From: Acanthopleura granulata
Taxonomy: Eukaryota; Mollusca; Polyplacophora; Chitonida; Chitonidae
DNA length: 64,000 nt
NCBI GenBank assembly: GCA_016165875.1
Contig: JABBOT010000007.1
Span: 23,360,531 to 23,424,530 of the forward strand
Direction of reading: 5' to 3'
In this document: positions 47,980 through 59,900 of the stretch, one piece after another
Layout: each line of letters opens with the position of its first letter
Position numbering within the stretch: position 1 is the stretch's first letter
Notes under the pieces: model-generated
The model's input: only the letters and a program-made list of their open reading frames with translations
Told to the model about the DNA's origin: nothing
Databases searched by the model: none
Program-made: the position numbers and the translations under genes

Positions 47980-50900
47980 CTATGAGTCTGGAGTTGACCG
48001 GTGGTCAGTGATGACCTGCAGAATGGCAGATCTGATGACCGGTGAGCTGGCTAGTTTCTGTTTAGCCTCTTCCACACTGCATCCAGTCAAGGTCAGAATC
48101 AGAGCTACTGGTACGATCTGCAAAGACAGAATGGTAATCCACAACCTGAAAACACCCATGCCTTGACGTAATGTGTGGTGTCACGCAATGCTTGACCTGA
48201 TGTGAACCGTGACCTCATAGATTAATTAATTATTTATTCTGATTGTTGATTAATGCCATATACTCCACAGTTTTTCACTCCGACATATCTGTGCAGCTAT
48301 GCCTACACCATGACACTGTACATTCAAAATTTTTGCAACACTATAACTGTAGATTCCTTGGGAGAATGCATGTCCAGTACAGACTCCAGTATATATATCT
48401 ATTTATTTATCTGATTGGTGTTTTACACCGTACTCAAGAATGTTTCACTTATACAACGGCGACCATGCTTATGGTGGGAGGAAACCAGTCAGACCCCGGG
48501 GGAACCTCACAACAATTCACACGTTGCTGGCAGACCTTCAGCATGAGCTGGACTTGAACTCAGAGCGACCACACTGGTTAGAGGCATGGGGTCATAACAC
48601 TGCGCTGGCTTGCTAACCCCCTCGGCCACAGAGGCCCTGACTCCAGTATAGGTAAACTGCTTCTTAATACCCATGGTAATGAATGCCTTTAGCTTGTCCA
48701 ACCAAATTTTCAGATTTGTTTGAAATAAGGATGACTATTTTTAAAATCTGGGGGACCACAGACTATGGACAGAGTCTCAAGAATTGTATAAAAAGTTCTT
48801 TTCTTTACTAAAAGCTTATTGTATTTAAGCCAATCCCAATGATATCTACACCATAAAGACAGAAGAGACAATCTTTTTTTTTATTAAACCTCAGTCTGCA
48901 TTGGAATTGTGTTGAGGACAGGCATGGAGAGAGTTTACAACTCAACTCAACTCAACTGGTCATACGGAACTGGTTCCAGTCTCCGATTAACACACACCTA
49001 TAAAATTGATCGGTATACGTGTAGCAACTGGAGCACAACTCTAACTGTGACAAATGACTTTTGTGTCCAAACGAAGCCTTAGGACTCCACGCAACAGCCT
49101 TGCTTAAGACTGACCTTAGCCTGAGGACAGGCATGATGTATGTGAGCAGTGATGCTGGTAGACATCTGGTCAGAGGACAGGAGGTCACAGTTGTAAATGC
49201 TTCTTAACAGGAACTCTTCTGCTTCCGCCACGGAACAATTCCCGAAGGTCTGAAACACAACACTGCTGCCTTACAAACTTCTGATTTGTTTATTTATTTG
49301 ATTGGTGTTTTACACAGTATTCAAGAACATTTCATCTATACAACTGCGGCCAGGATTACGGTGGAAGGAAACCCACAACCTTTAGCAGGTTCCCAGTGGA
49401 CCTTCCCTTGTACAACCGGAAAGGAGGCCAGTCTGAGCTGGGACTGAACTTAGCAATCGCACTGGTGAGAGGCATCTGGGTCATTACACTCCAGTAGCGG
49501 ACTAACCACCTCGGCCACGGAGGTTATGAAGCTCCTACTATGAAAATCTACTCTCAAATTACAACGTGATGTGCAGGTTCAAACCCTGCCGTTGACATGG
49601 AATTTGTAGATCATTCCATTGTCACTACATGGGGTGGGGGCTTAGGTGACTCTAAGCAGTGGACCGACCAACCGACCATTTGCGTTCGTGAAGGACCACT
49701 TGTCACTCACCAATACTGTACACCTATCTGTGCTTTACATGAGGAAAAGTTTGTCAGTAACTTGCCAAAAGACTGTGGTTTACACCCAAGAAACCGACCA
49801 TCATCACCTGGGTGAAAAATTCTTGAATGTGGCATTCTACAACAATAAAATAAAACAATCAAATGACACATATTTTAGCTGTTGTCCACAACTTGTGGTT
49901 TCTCTCTACACTGATAATGCAGTGTGGAGGCATCTCATCACACTCCCAATATAACATCAACATTTACTAACTGATATGACTGAGGTTTACCGACATTCTT
50001 AAGAACTTTAGACTGACTGGTATATCATGCCCTACACCCAATGGCCACTGCCTGGATGCAGTGTTGCAGGAATAGAGATTTCCTAGCAATATACATTTTC
50101 AAATTCTAAGCATGGTTTCACCAGAGATTTGCTAATTCTACACACTGACCTGTATGATGCCAATCCCACGATGATACAATTTGTTGTTGCTACAAATCAA
50201 CCAATAAAGATGCTTTGTGAAGTAGAAACAAAGGAAAAGTGATGTGCAAAGTGATGTAAATGCAGCCGTTACTCAGGGATGGAATGGGTGATCAGGTGTC
50301 GGTAGAGGATCAGATACAAACATCAAAATATTTCATCAATCCTGCCTGTTCAATATTAAAAGAAACTATGGTTCATTGGTACATGTACTTCATTCAACAA
50401 TCTTGGATAAGATTGGTTCAGTGAAGTCCAAAAACCTGTCCACCAGGGACCAACCATTACAATGGCTACATAGCAACTCCGATTAAAAGCTCATTAAAGA
50501 CAGATATTTTTACTGACTTCTTTATGTGTTTTTTTATTTGTTTCTCACATGTAGGTTATTTAAGTTTCTTGTTTTTGATTCAGCAGACACTCCTACCTGA
50601 TTCTCACGTCCACCATCAGATTTTTGAAGACTTTCCCTTTGGCAACATGAGCTCCTGTTGACACAGCGTTGTACACCAATTTGACAGCCAGCTCTCGAAC
50701 AGACGGACAGGCAGATGAACGGACACAGATATTAATCGCGATGTCAACTCCTTCAGGCTTCTGAAGCAATCCATAAACACAAACAATCTAACTTTGAAAT
50801 ATTCATCTGATCTGGGAGATAAGCAGCAAAACATCTGTTCAATTAAAACAGGAAGACAGATTTGTAACATTCCGAGATTTCACATTTAGATCGGGCTTGA

Positions 50901-53900
50901 GGCTAATCGTTTTAATTTCTGGGACAGCACATCTGCTCTTTTTAGCAAACATACATACAATGGTAACAGGATACAAAGTTTTGTTTCTCTCCCATGGTTA
51001 CACTCTCTAATGATACATACAATGTTAACAGGATACAAAGTTTCTTTTCTCTCTAATGATCAATATGTCCACATCTGTACTTTTTCGAAAAACTACAAGA
51101 GAAATGTAATATTCTGTTTTCAGTAGGACTAATAATTAGAAGTTGTTAGGGTAGATTTCTTTATTTATTTGAACGGGATTTTACAGTGTACTTCACTCAA
51201 ATGATGACTCTTTCATAGCATGGATGAAACCATGTAACACCAGAGGAAACCTCCTCATGCACCTATAAGGTACCCAATGAAACTTCCTGATGGAAGGCCA
51301 CAACAGGCCACTGTGAATTACAGACTGGATTCAGTGATAAAGCCACAGAGTTTCCAAGGAAACAGCCACACAGTACAGAATGACAAACCTGTAAATCACA
51401 GGGATTGGCTAAAATATGAGCGCTTTTGTTTGGAAGACCAAGACAACAACAGGGGACAGAGACTTATACTACTTTCATAACTGCCCGGGTCTTTTTAGTC
51501 ATGTGTGCCAGACTGCTTCTGTTTGAAAAATGGAAGCCCTTATTAAGTTGATATGGTCTTTTTATGTCAGGAAGTTTGCTATGTACCTGGGAAGTAGCAC
51601 TGGTTGTACCTAACAAACACCAGAACTTTCATTTACATATTAACCTCATCAGGGTTGTTAATTATACACAACTAGCTTATTATCAGGGTACTATATATAA
51701 TAGACACTCAGATATGCGAAAAACTACCAAAGTTACCGGGCAAGGAAGCTCTTCTTCACTAAGGATTCTGACAATGGCTGTCTTGGCACAGCTGGGAGGG
51801 ATTGATGTTTTCAAATCTGTGAATCCAAATCAAAGAGAAAATTTTGATTTTTTTATTAAAAACTAGTCAGCAGACATGTATGGCAAGTGGAAAACAAGGT
51901 GAAGGCAGGATATGAGGCTGTCAAGGAATCAGATCACAGGGGCTGGAAAAAAACAAGGAGAAGACAGGATACGGGGCTGGCAAGGAATCAGATCACAGGG
52001 GCTGGAAAAAAACAAGGTGAAGACAGGATATCGGCCTGTCAAGGAATGAGATCACAGGGGCTGGAAAAAAACAAGGAGAAGACAGGATATCGGGCTGTCA
52101 AGAAATCAGATCACAGGGGCTGGAAAAAAACAAGGTGAAGACAGGATATCGGGCTGTCAAGAAATCAGATCACAGGGGCTGGAAAAAAACAAGGAGAAGA
52201 CAGGATATGAGACTGTCAAGAAATCAGATCACAGGGGCTGGAAAAAGACAAGGTGAAGACAGGATACGGGGCTGTCAAGGAATCAGATCACAGGGACTGG
52301 AAAAAAACGAGATGAAGGCAGGATATGGGGCGGTCAAGAAATCAGATCACAGGGGCTGGAAAAAAACAAGGAGAAGACAGGATATGGGGTTGTCAAGAAA
52401 TCAGATCACAGGGGCTGGAAAAAAACATAAATGATGAAATTCCTATATATATATATATATAATATAGAGACAGAAGACAAGTGCAGTCCACGCTGGATGC
52501 CTACACCATCGGTGCCTTATCAAAGAAGTAAATTTGCATACCACAAAAAAATATTTAAATCCACAGGTCCATATGACTTCCACATTTCTCATACCAAACA
52601 TAACATGGTTACATTAACTAGCTGGTCTTGAACTAACATAATACAACAACCTTAACAAGGTCAGGCTACATGTGCATCATATATAACACAGACAACACAA
52701 CCAGTTCCTTTACCTGGATTGCAGTAGATGATGAGATCTTTTTCTGTGAGGGATGGGAATATATCACTGTGAAAGTCTGTTGTCGAAATGTGGTAGTCTT
52801 CACCCTATTCCGAAGGAAAAAAAATGAATTAAAACTTTGATAATAAAATTTAAAAAAAAATCAAACTAATAGTATCAGTGTGCTGTATGTATTTGTTTAG
52901 TGTTTATGGTTTATGGGTGGAGAATTCCAGAGTACACAGAATTAACGACCCAGTCACCAGGTACAAACCTCCTGACTTAATGCGGCAGCCAAACCTGTTA
53001 GTACAAGTTTGACGCCAAGTCTTAGTTTGCAGCTACTGTGTGAATGACATTAACACATGATAAGTGAGATGGGATTAACTTTGATAACCTGCAGCTGCCA
53101 TGTTGGCAAACATCTTGCAGTGATTAATTAAAACTTTACTCTCACTTTCGTCATTCCTGGTCAACCTGAGGCCAAAACACTCACACCAAATGTCAGTGAC
53201 ATATCACTACTACAGTAAACAATGATAAGGGATAATTGGAAATGGAATCCCATGGTTGATAAACAAGATATCCAATACAAGGGTGTGTAGCCTTCAATAG
53301 CAAGAATTATCGTGTTAGAAATGAAAACAAGTCATTTTGGGCGGAATGGAAAATCAGTGAATAAGAACTGCATGATCACTGCTGTGGTGCCAAGTTGAGA
53401 TCTAATCGACACTGACCCCAGAATGATGTGGTGAGAAACCTAAGCTACATCAGTTGTCCATACCAAAGTTCAGGAGCATTCTGATTGGACATGGCTCACC
53501 AGATGGGAAAGGTCTCCATCTTTGTTGCTAAGGGTAACAAAACCTCCGTCCACAAAACCCCGAACGTCGTCCAGGGCTGAAATGGTTACATTTAATAACT
53601 TTAACACACAGATAACACATTATCTGAAGGAGTACATGTAGACATCTTTTCGCCAACCCACCTTAGAAAGTTACCCGAGTGACATTAATCCACTGACCCA
53701 TAAACTCATTTCTTTATTTAACTGATATTTAATGCTGTACCATGGGTAGAGAAAACCTAAGTGGTGCAGTAAGCAAAGCTCCAAATATCTGACAAACCTC
53801 TTGACATTGCAGCTGAACAAGACGACACATGGACAGACAAACGGACGAAGAGATGCCCATAAACATGTGTTCCACTTCACTGATATCTTCCATCAATCCA

Positions 53901-56900
53901 ATTATTCCAAATATTCTCACCTGCCCCAAAGGTAGGTCGACATTCAGAAGCATCGACCAGTCCCAGAATTCCACAGGTGTCTTCCCCCAGGTAGTATATG
54001 TGTCCACCGCTCTGAAGACTGTATAAAAAAGAACAATGTCACGAATGGTCACTGTTCAGCTGAACGTCCTTATTCAGATGATGGTTAATTCATTCCGTAA
54101 TTGGGCATGTTTCAACTACAGCTGCACAGTAGCCAGGTTTATGGACAAGTGAGCCCAGATTTCCAGGAGAAAACCCCTGCCTATCACTGGCCACAATGCA
54201 CCTGACAAACCTCCTGGCTTGAAGCTGCTGCCAAATCAGCGAGAGCAGGATTTAACCCTGGAAATTCACTGGACAGGAATGAGATTAAATTTTTGCTAAC
54301 TTGACCCCCACTTTCCCCTCTCCCCCAACCAAGTACCTGGCAATCCTTCTGGCAAAGTAAAGCAGCTGGTTAGCCAGCAGGAGCTGAATTCTAACATGCA
54401 ACCTTACTTGGTGTCTTTAGGCCGTACTCAAAAATATTTCACTTTATATAAGGCAGTGACCAGCATTATGGTGGGAGGAAACCAGGCAAAGTCCCCCCTG
54501 TGTTGTTGGCGGAGCTTACTTGGCCATATCACAGGGACGGGAGGCCAGGCAGCCTGGTGATCTATACCACCAACATCTTGAAGTATTCACCACAGTCAGC
54601 TGCACAGCAAACCAACCATAGTTGAGGAACATTACCTTTCAACCAATACAGCATGCATGTCTGTTAATTACACATGGGGAAGTTCATCAGTAAACTACCA
54701 AACATTGGTGGTTTACCCCAAGAAATCAAGTTCTCTCCATACCCATAAAACTGATCATCATGATATAAGAGGAAAACTCTTGAGTATGACATTATACAAC
54801 ATTCAGTCATCTACCCTCCAATGATCCCACTCACCTCTGACCTCCAGCTTGCACCAGCTGACTGATGTCATGACCTTCCTTGTACACACAGCCAATCACA
54901 TCTCTGTACTGGGAAATGAGGTCAGGAACACTACTGAAATGCACACATCTGATATATTGTATACACGCGAGTTTAAACCTTACACAAAGTATTTATCTAA
55001 TTATCATGACGACCATGATGTATTCTACAAGTACTTACACAACCCACAACAGGTTTATAGGCTGAGCCACCAGGACACATCTAGTATATGGCTATAGAGC
55101 AAATCTCTATCACATATAAAGAGAAACCTTCTCTTGCAAAGAAAAATACTTCTATTGGTATGGAATTAAAACTTGTAAATTTGTTATAAAGGATATATGG
55201 ACTTTACTAACCAGGCCTCTGGAGGATGGAATGCCTTCAAATGAGCACAGGTACAAATGACATCCAGTAAGGTCTTTGTGGCTGAACCGCCCTTCATACG
55301 ACTGGAGCCTGTGATGGGTTCAGGCTGGAAAATAGACAGGGTTCAGGTGAAAAAAAACAGATAGGGTTCAGGGTGAAAAGTAGGTTGGGTTCAATTGGAA
55401 AAATATGTGAGGTTCAGTCAAGGTCAAACAGGGATGATTCTCTTATGTATTTGATTGGTGTTTAATGCCGTACTCGTGAGCCAAGGGGAATAAACATGGA
55501 TGAGGTGCAATCTACAATGGGGAACAGGTTCAGACTGGAATAGCAGTGAGGTTCACGCTGAAGCTGGGATACTATTCAGGCTAACACATGGGTGAGGCTC
55601 ATGCTGAAACAGATGCGATTCATGTCCAGATGGGTGAGGTTCATGCTGAAAAAAGCACCAGTTTCACATTGAGACAAAAGTGAGGCTCAGGCTAAACAAA
55701 AAGTAGGTTCATGCTTTTACAGGGTAGAGGTTCAAACTGAAAGAGTGATGGAGTAAAAGCTGAATAAAAAGAAATGGCCCAGGCTGGAACTTGGGATAAG
55801 TCAAAGTGTTACTTTGAATCAGGGATGCAGTTCAACCAAATACTTGATTGAGATTCAATTAAAATTTTGGTGAGGTTGAAGCCAAAGCAATAAACAGGTG
55901 AGGTTGAAGCTGAAACAATACACTGGTGAGGTTGAAGCTGAAACAATACACTGGTGAGGTTGAAGCTGCAACAATACACTGGTGAGGTTGAAGCTGAAAC
56001 AATACACTGCTGAGGTTGAAGCTGAAACAATACACTGGTGAGGTTGAAGCTGAAACAATACACTGCTGAGGTTGAAGCTGAAACAAATAAGGATTATACT
56101 CAGGCTAGGCAGAAAAGGCATGAGGAAAGCATTGGCTCCAAGGAGACTGATTAAAAGTTATAGGATTGAAAAACAAGTCAATTAATGTTTCAGGCTGAAA
56201 GAGGGAATAAGTTTCACCTGAAACAGGAAAAACTCAAGCATAAACACAAGCAGGTTCAGATTCAAAAGGTTAAGCTTCAAGATGAAACAGCCAAATGTTT
56301 GTGGCTGAAAAAAGCAAGGCTCAAACTCCCAAAAAGAATGATTAAATGTTAAATTAAAATTTAACAGGGTAATTTTTCTTTTAGACGCAAAGGTTGAAAC
56401 TTCTACTAAAATTTTGATATTTCTCAATTGTCAGCAAAACACATAAGGTTTTTAGTCCTCTGTACTACAGAATTTCACTCACACCAATGATGGGGTTCAG
56501 CATGAAGGCTTTACCCTGCTGGCTGACCTCTGACATTCCTCTGGCAACTGTCAACAGCAAGTGAGTTTCACAACCTTAAATCTATGACCAATCTGTCTCA
56601 TGTGATTGCACTGATGAGAGGCAACTGGGTCAATACGCTAGACTAGCACACTAACCCCCTTGGCCACATTCAACACTGTTAAGTTACAGCATGAGTACAT
56701 ATACATGTGGACCCGATTTTATAACCAAGTTTATGAGGCCGAATGCCAGTGATGTGGAACTATTATGTCATTTGAACACTGTGACATCATCATGTTTGGT
56801 TCATATTTTGAGTGGTGAAAAACAGACCTTGATCCCATTTGTCATATCCACCACCTACCCTAACCCTGTTCCACCTAATTATATCCACTGTCCACCCACC

Positions 56901-59900
56901 CTGATTCTATTCCACTCAATTATATCCACTGCCCACCCACCCTGATCCTATTCCACTAAATTATATCCACTGTCCACCCACCCTGATCCTATTCCACCCA
57001 ATTATATCCACTGTCCACCCACCCTGATCCTATTCCACTCAATTATATCCACTGTCCACCCACCCTGATCCTATTCCACCCAATTATATCCACTGTCCAC
57101 CCACCCTGATCCTATTCCACCCAATTATATCCACTGCCCACGCACCCTGATCCTATTCCACCCAATTATATCCACTGCCCACGCACCCTGATCCTATTCC
57201 ACCCAATTATATCCACTGCCCACCCACCCTGATCCTATTCCACCCAATTATATCCACTGCCCACCCACCCTGATCCTATTCCACCCAATTATATCCACTG
57301 CCCACCCACCCTGATCCTATTCCACCCAATCACTGCCCAATTACACACCATCAGTTTGATACTCCCTATATTAAACTACTCTGTGAAAGCACATCATAAA
57401 ACAATAATATTCTTTCCAACTGCCCCAAGTACACCTACCTTGCAAGAACGTTTTATCCCATTTCTCAATTGGTCTGTTCCTTAATGACAAAGAGAAACCA
57501 TAACTAGGTCTACAGACATATACCAAATGAGGAAAGGTAAGATATGTAATAAGTCTGAACTATAACATAAATGCTGCAAGTCAAATTTCAGGGAATTCTT
57601 TATATTAGGGTATACAGACAAATAACACACAAAACTAGGTAAATAGTTTTACTTTTGCTTAATTTGTTACATAGTTTATTGATTCATTGCCATCACTTCC
57701 TTATCTCAGAAGAACTCTTGGCTTGTCTGATTATGCAGGAAGCTGGGAAGTAGCTCGAAAACAAATCCATTCTCTTCATGTAACAACTTCCCCAAACATT
57801 TCCAACCAAGACCGATATCACATGACTCATGACTCATGACACGTTTAATCTGAGATCAAAGCATTCACAAACCTGGCCTGATGCAGGTGATTAAAGCCCA
57901 GGAGCACAGGTGTGAAAGTATCAAGGTGCTGTAAACAGTGATCTATTTGGCCGGCGACAAAAGGGGCAGATAACCCACAGGTGATTCCAATGTACAGCAC
58001 TCGCTTTTTACCTCCACACACCTGGTACAAAGACATCATATAAACATCACATGATCAAAAGACATGTATATACAGCAAAATCAGCATTTCAACATATATG
58101 TAATAACACAATGCCTTATCTCTCACATATATAATAGCGCATTGCCTTATCTCTCACATATGTAATAGCACATTTCCTTATCTCTCACATATGTAATAGC
58201 ACATTTGTATTCAATATAGCTTTTGCGTTTTCTGAACATTTTGCACTAGCTGTTCCAAAATACGTATACAGAGTGAGAGGCCAATACGCCTTAACAAATA
58301 TTAAAGTGAAGTAGTTACAAAGGTTATGTTCATATTTCGAAGTAAAACTCCAACATAAAGAAAGCAGCATTCTTTTTGACACACCTGACTTCCTGAGCAA
58401 GGTCACTATAAAGCCTGTATAATCCTGGGGAACTGTGCTGGTCAGACTGGGTTCATACTCACCTGTGCCAACACCTGCGCCCCTTGGGAAGGGTCATCCT
58501 CATAGAGCTCCTGCGAGGTCAGCAGGGCCCTGGACAACACAACATACACTGTACATTATGCCGCTTCATAGGCCCCTATACTGCACAATACTTCTCACTT
58601 GTAGCATGTAAGTTGATGTATTACAATTAACAGAGAAATGTGTGCAAGAATATGTTTTCTCAGACACTAAAAATTAGTATTTGTTGATTTTGACAAGAAG
58701 ACAGGACCTTAAAAAGACCTTAAAGCTTTTACTCATTCCAAGTTTTGCTATTTGCTATGTTTCGACTTTGTACAGGACTGACTTACATGCTATCTGTTAT
58801 GACTGACTTACTTGCGATCTGCTATGTATATATGATCATGTTTCGACTGTACAGGACTGACTTACATGTCGCCACCAGCTATGCTGTACTGGTAACAGTT
58901 TGTCTTTCCCCTGTTTTCAAGTTGCCTTCCAAATGTCCTCTGCCAAAAAATTAAGTAATTCTACATGTACTAGTATCAACAGTATGTCGTTAACACGGAT
59001 GTTATTTTCACAACTATTTCATCTAAATTAACATTTGTTTAGTTCTTTAACTGGTGTTCCCTGCCATACTCTGAAGGCCATTTCCTTGACACATACACGT
59101 TGGCCAGATGATGTATGTGTACAGGGAAAGAGATGGTCATAAAACAGACATCAGACTGCTCACATGGCCAGCCATGGGAGCAGTCCGGAGAATCTACAAA
59201 ATCCTTGATCCAAGTCAGGTTTGAACCCACAACTTCTGTGTCCTGAAAGACTAAACAGCCCTCCCTCATATAACTGCAGTCAGATTTACGCCTGGAGGAC
59301 AAATCTCTCGCAAATGTGCCGTGAAAGGCTGGTGCTCAGTTTGTTTTAGCAGTGTGGTAAAAACCTATTTCTTTGCCAGATTAGTGCTGTTTACCACACA
59401 CTGTTAGCAACTAATCTCATGGCGCATCATTCGGGTATATGTACTTACTGCTGTCATGAAGCCAATTCTGCCGGAGGTTCCACAACCGCCGAATACAATC
59501 AGACCATCATCACCCTCCTGGAAAATACCACAAAACCTACGTTTATCAGTCTACACAATATTTAGTTTACCAGGCAATGCTTTCATCACTTTGGTTCTGT
59601 ACGTTTTCAGGTGGAAAATATAACACATATACCTGCGGTTTGAAATGCTCATTTACTCTCCATTGCGGATGATCCTAAAGTCAACCCTTTCATTACATTT
59701 TTCCCTCCCATGAGTAAAAAGAGAGCTATTACATTTTTTCAGGATGCTAGAAACTATTTCTAAATTTCACACAAATAGGTGTTAGGATCAAACTTACACA
59801 ATACAATACACTCACTGATTTTTCCAGCAAGAGAGCATCTATGACTGAAAACTAGAAGGTTATATCTCTGCATTCAGCATCAACAATTCCAGATCTCAGG

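Noticed and set aside
55809..56121. Minus-strand frames with VSASTSPVYCF-type repeats
   Set aside because: Produced by the 28-bp repeat; the same peptide appears in three frames because 28 is not a multiple of three.
56483..56547. Ending the GCKR-like exon 9 at donor GTGTGA (exon edge 56485)
   Set aside because: That leaves phase 1, which does not fit the next exon; the donor GTGAGT two bases on gives phase 0 and restores the conserved NPIIGPEPITGSS reading.
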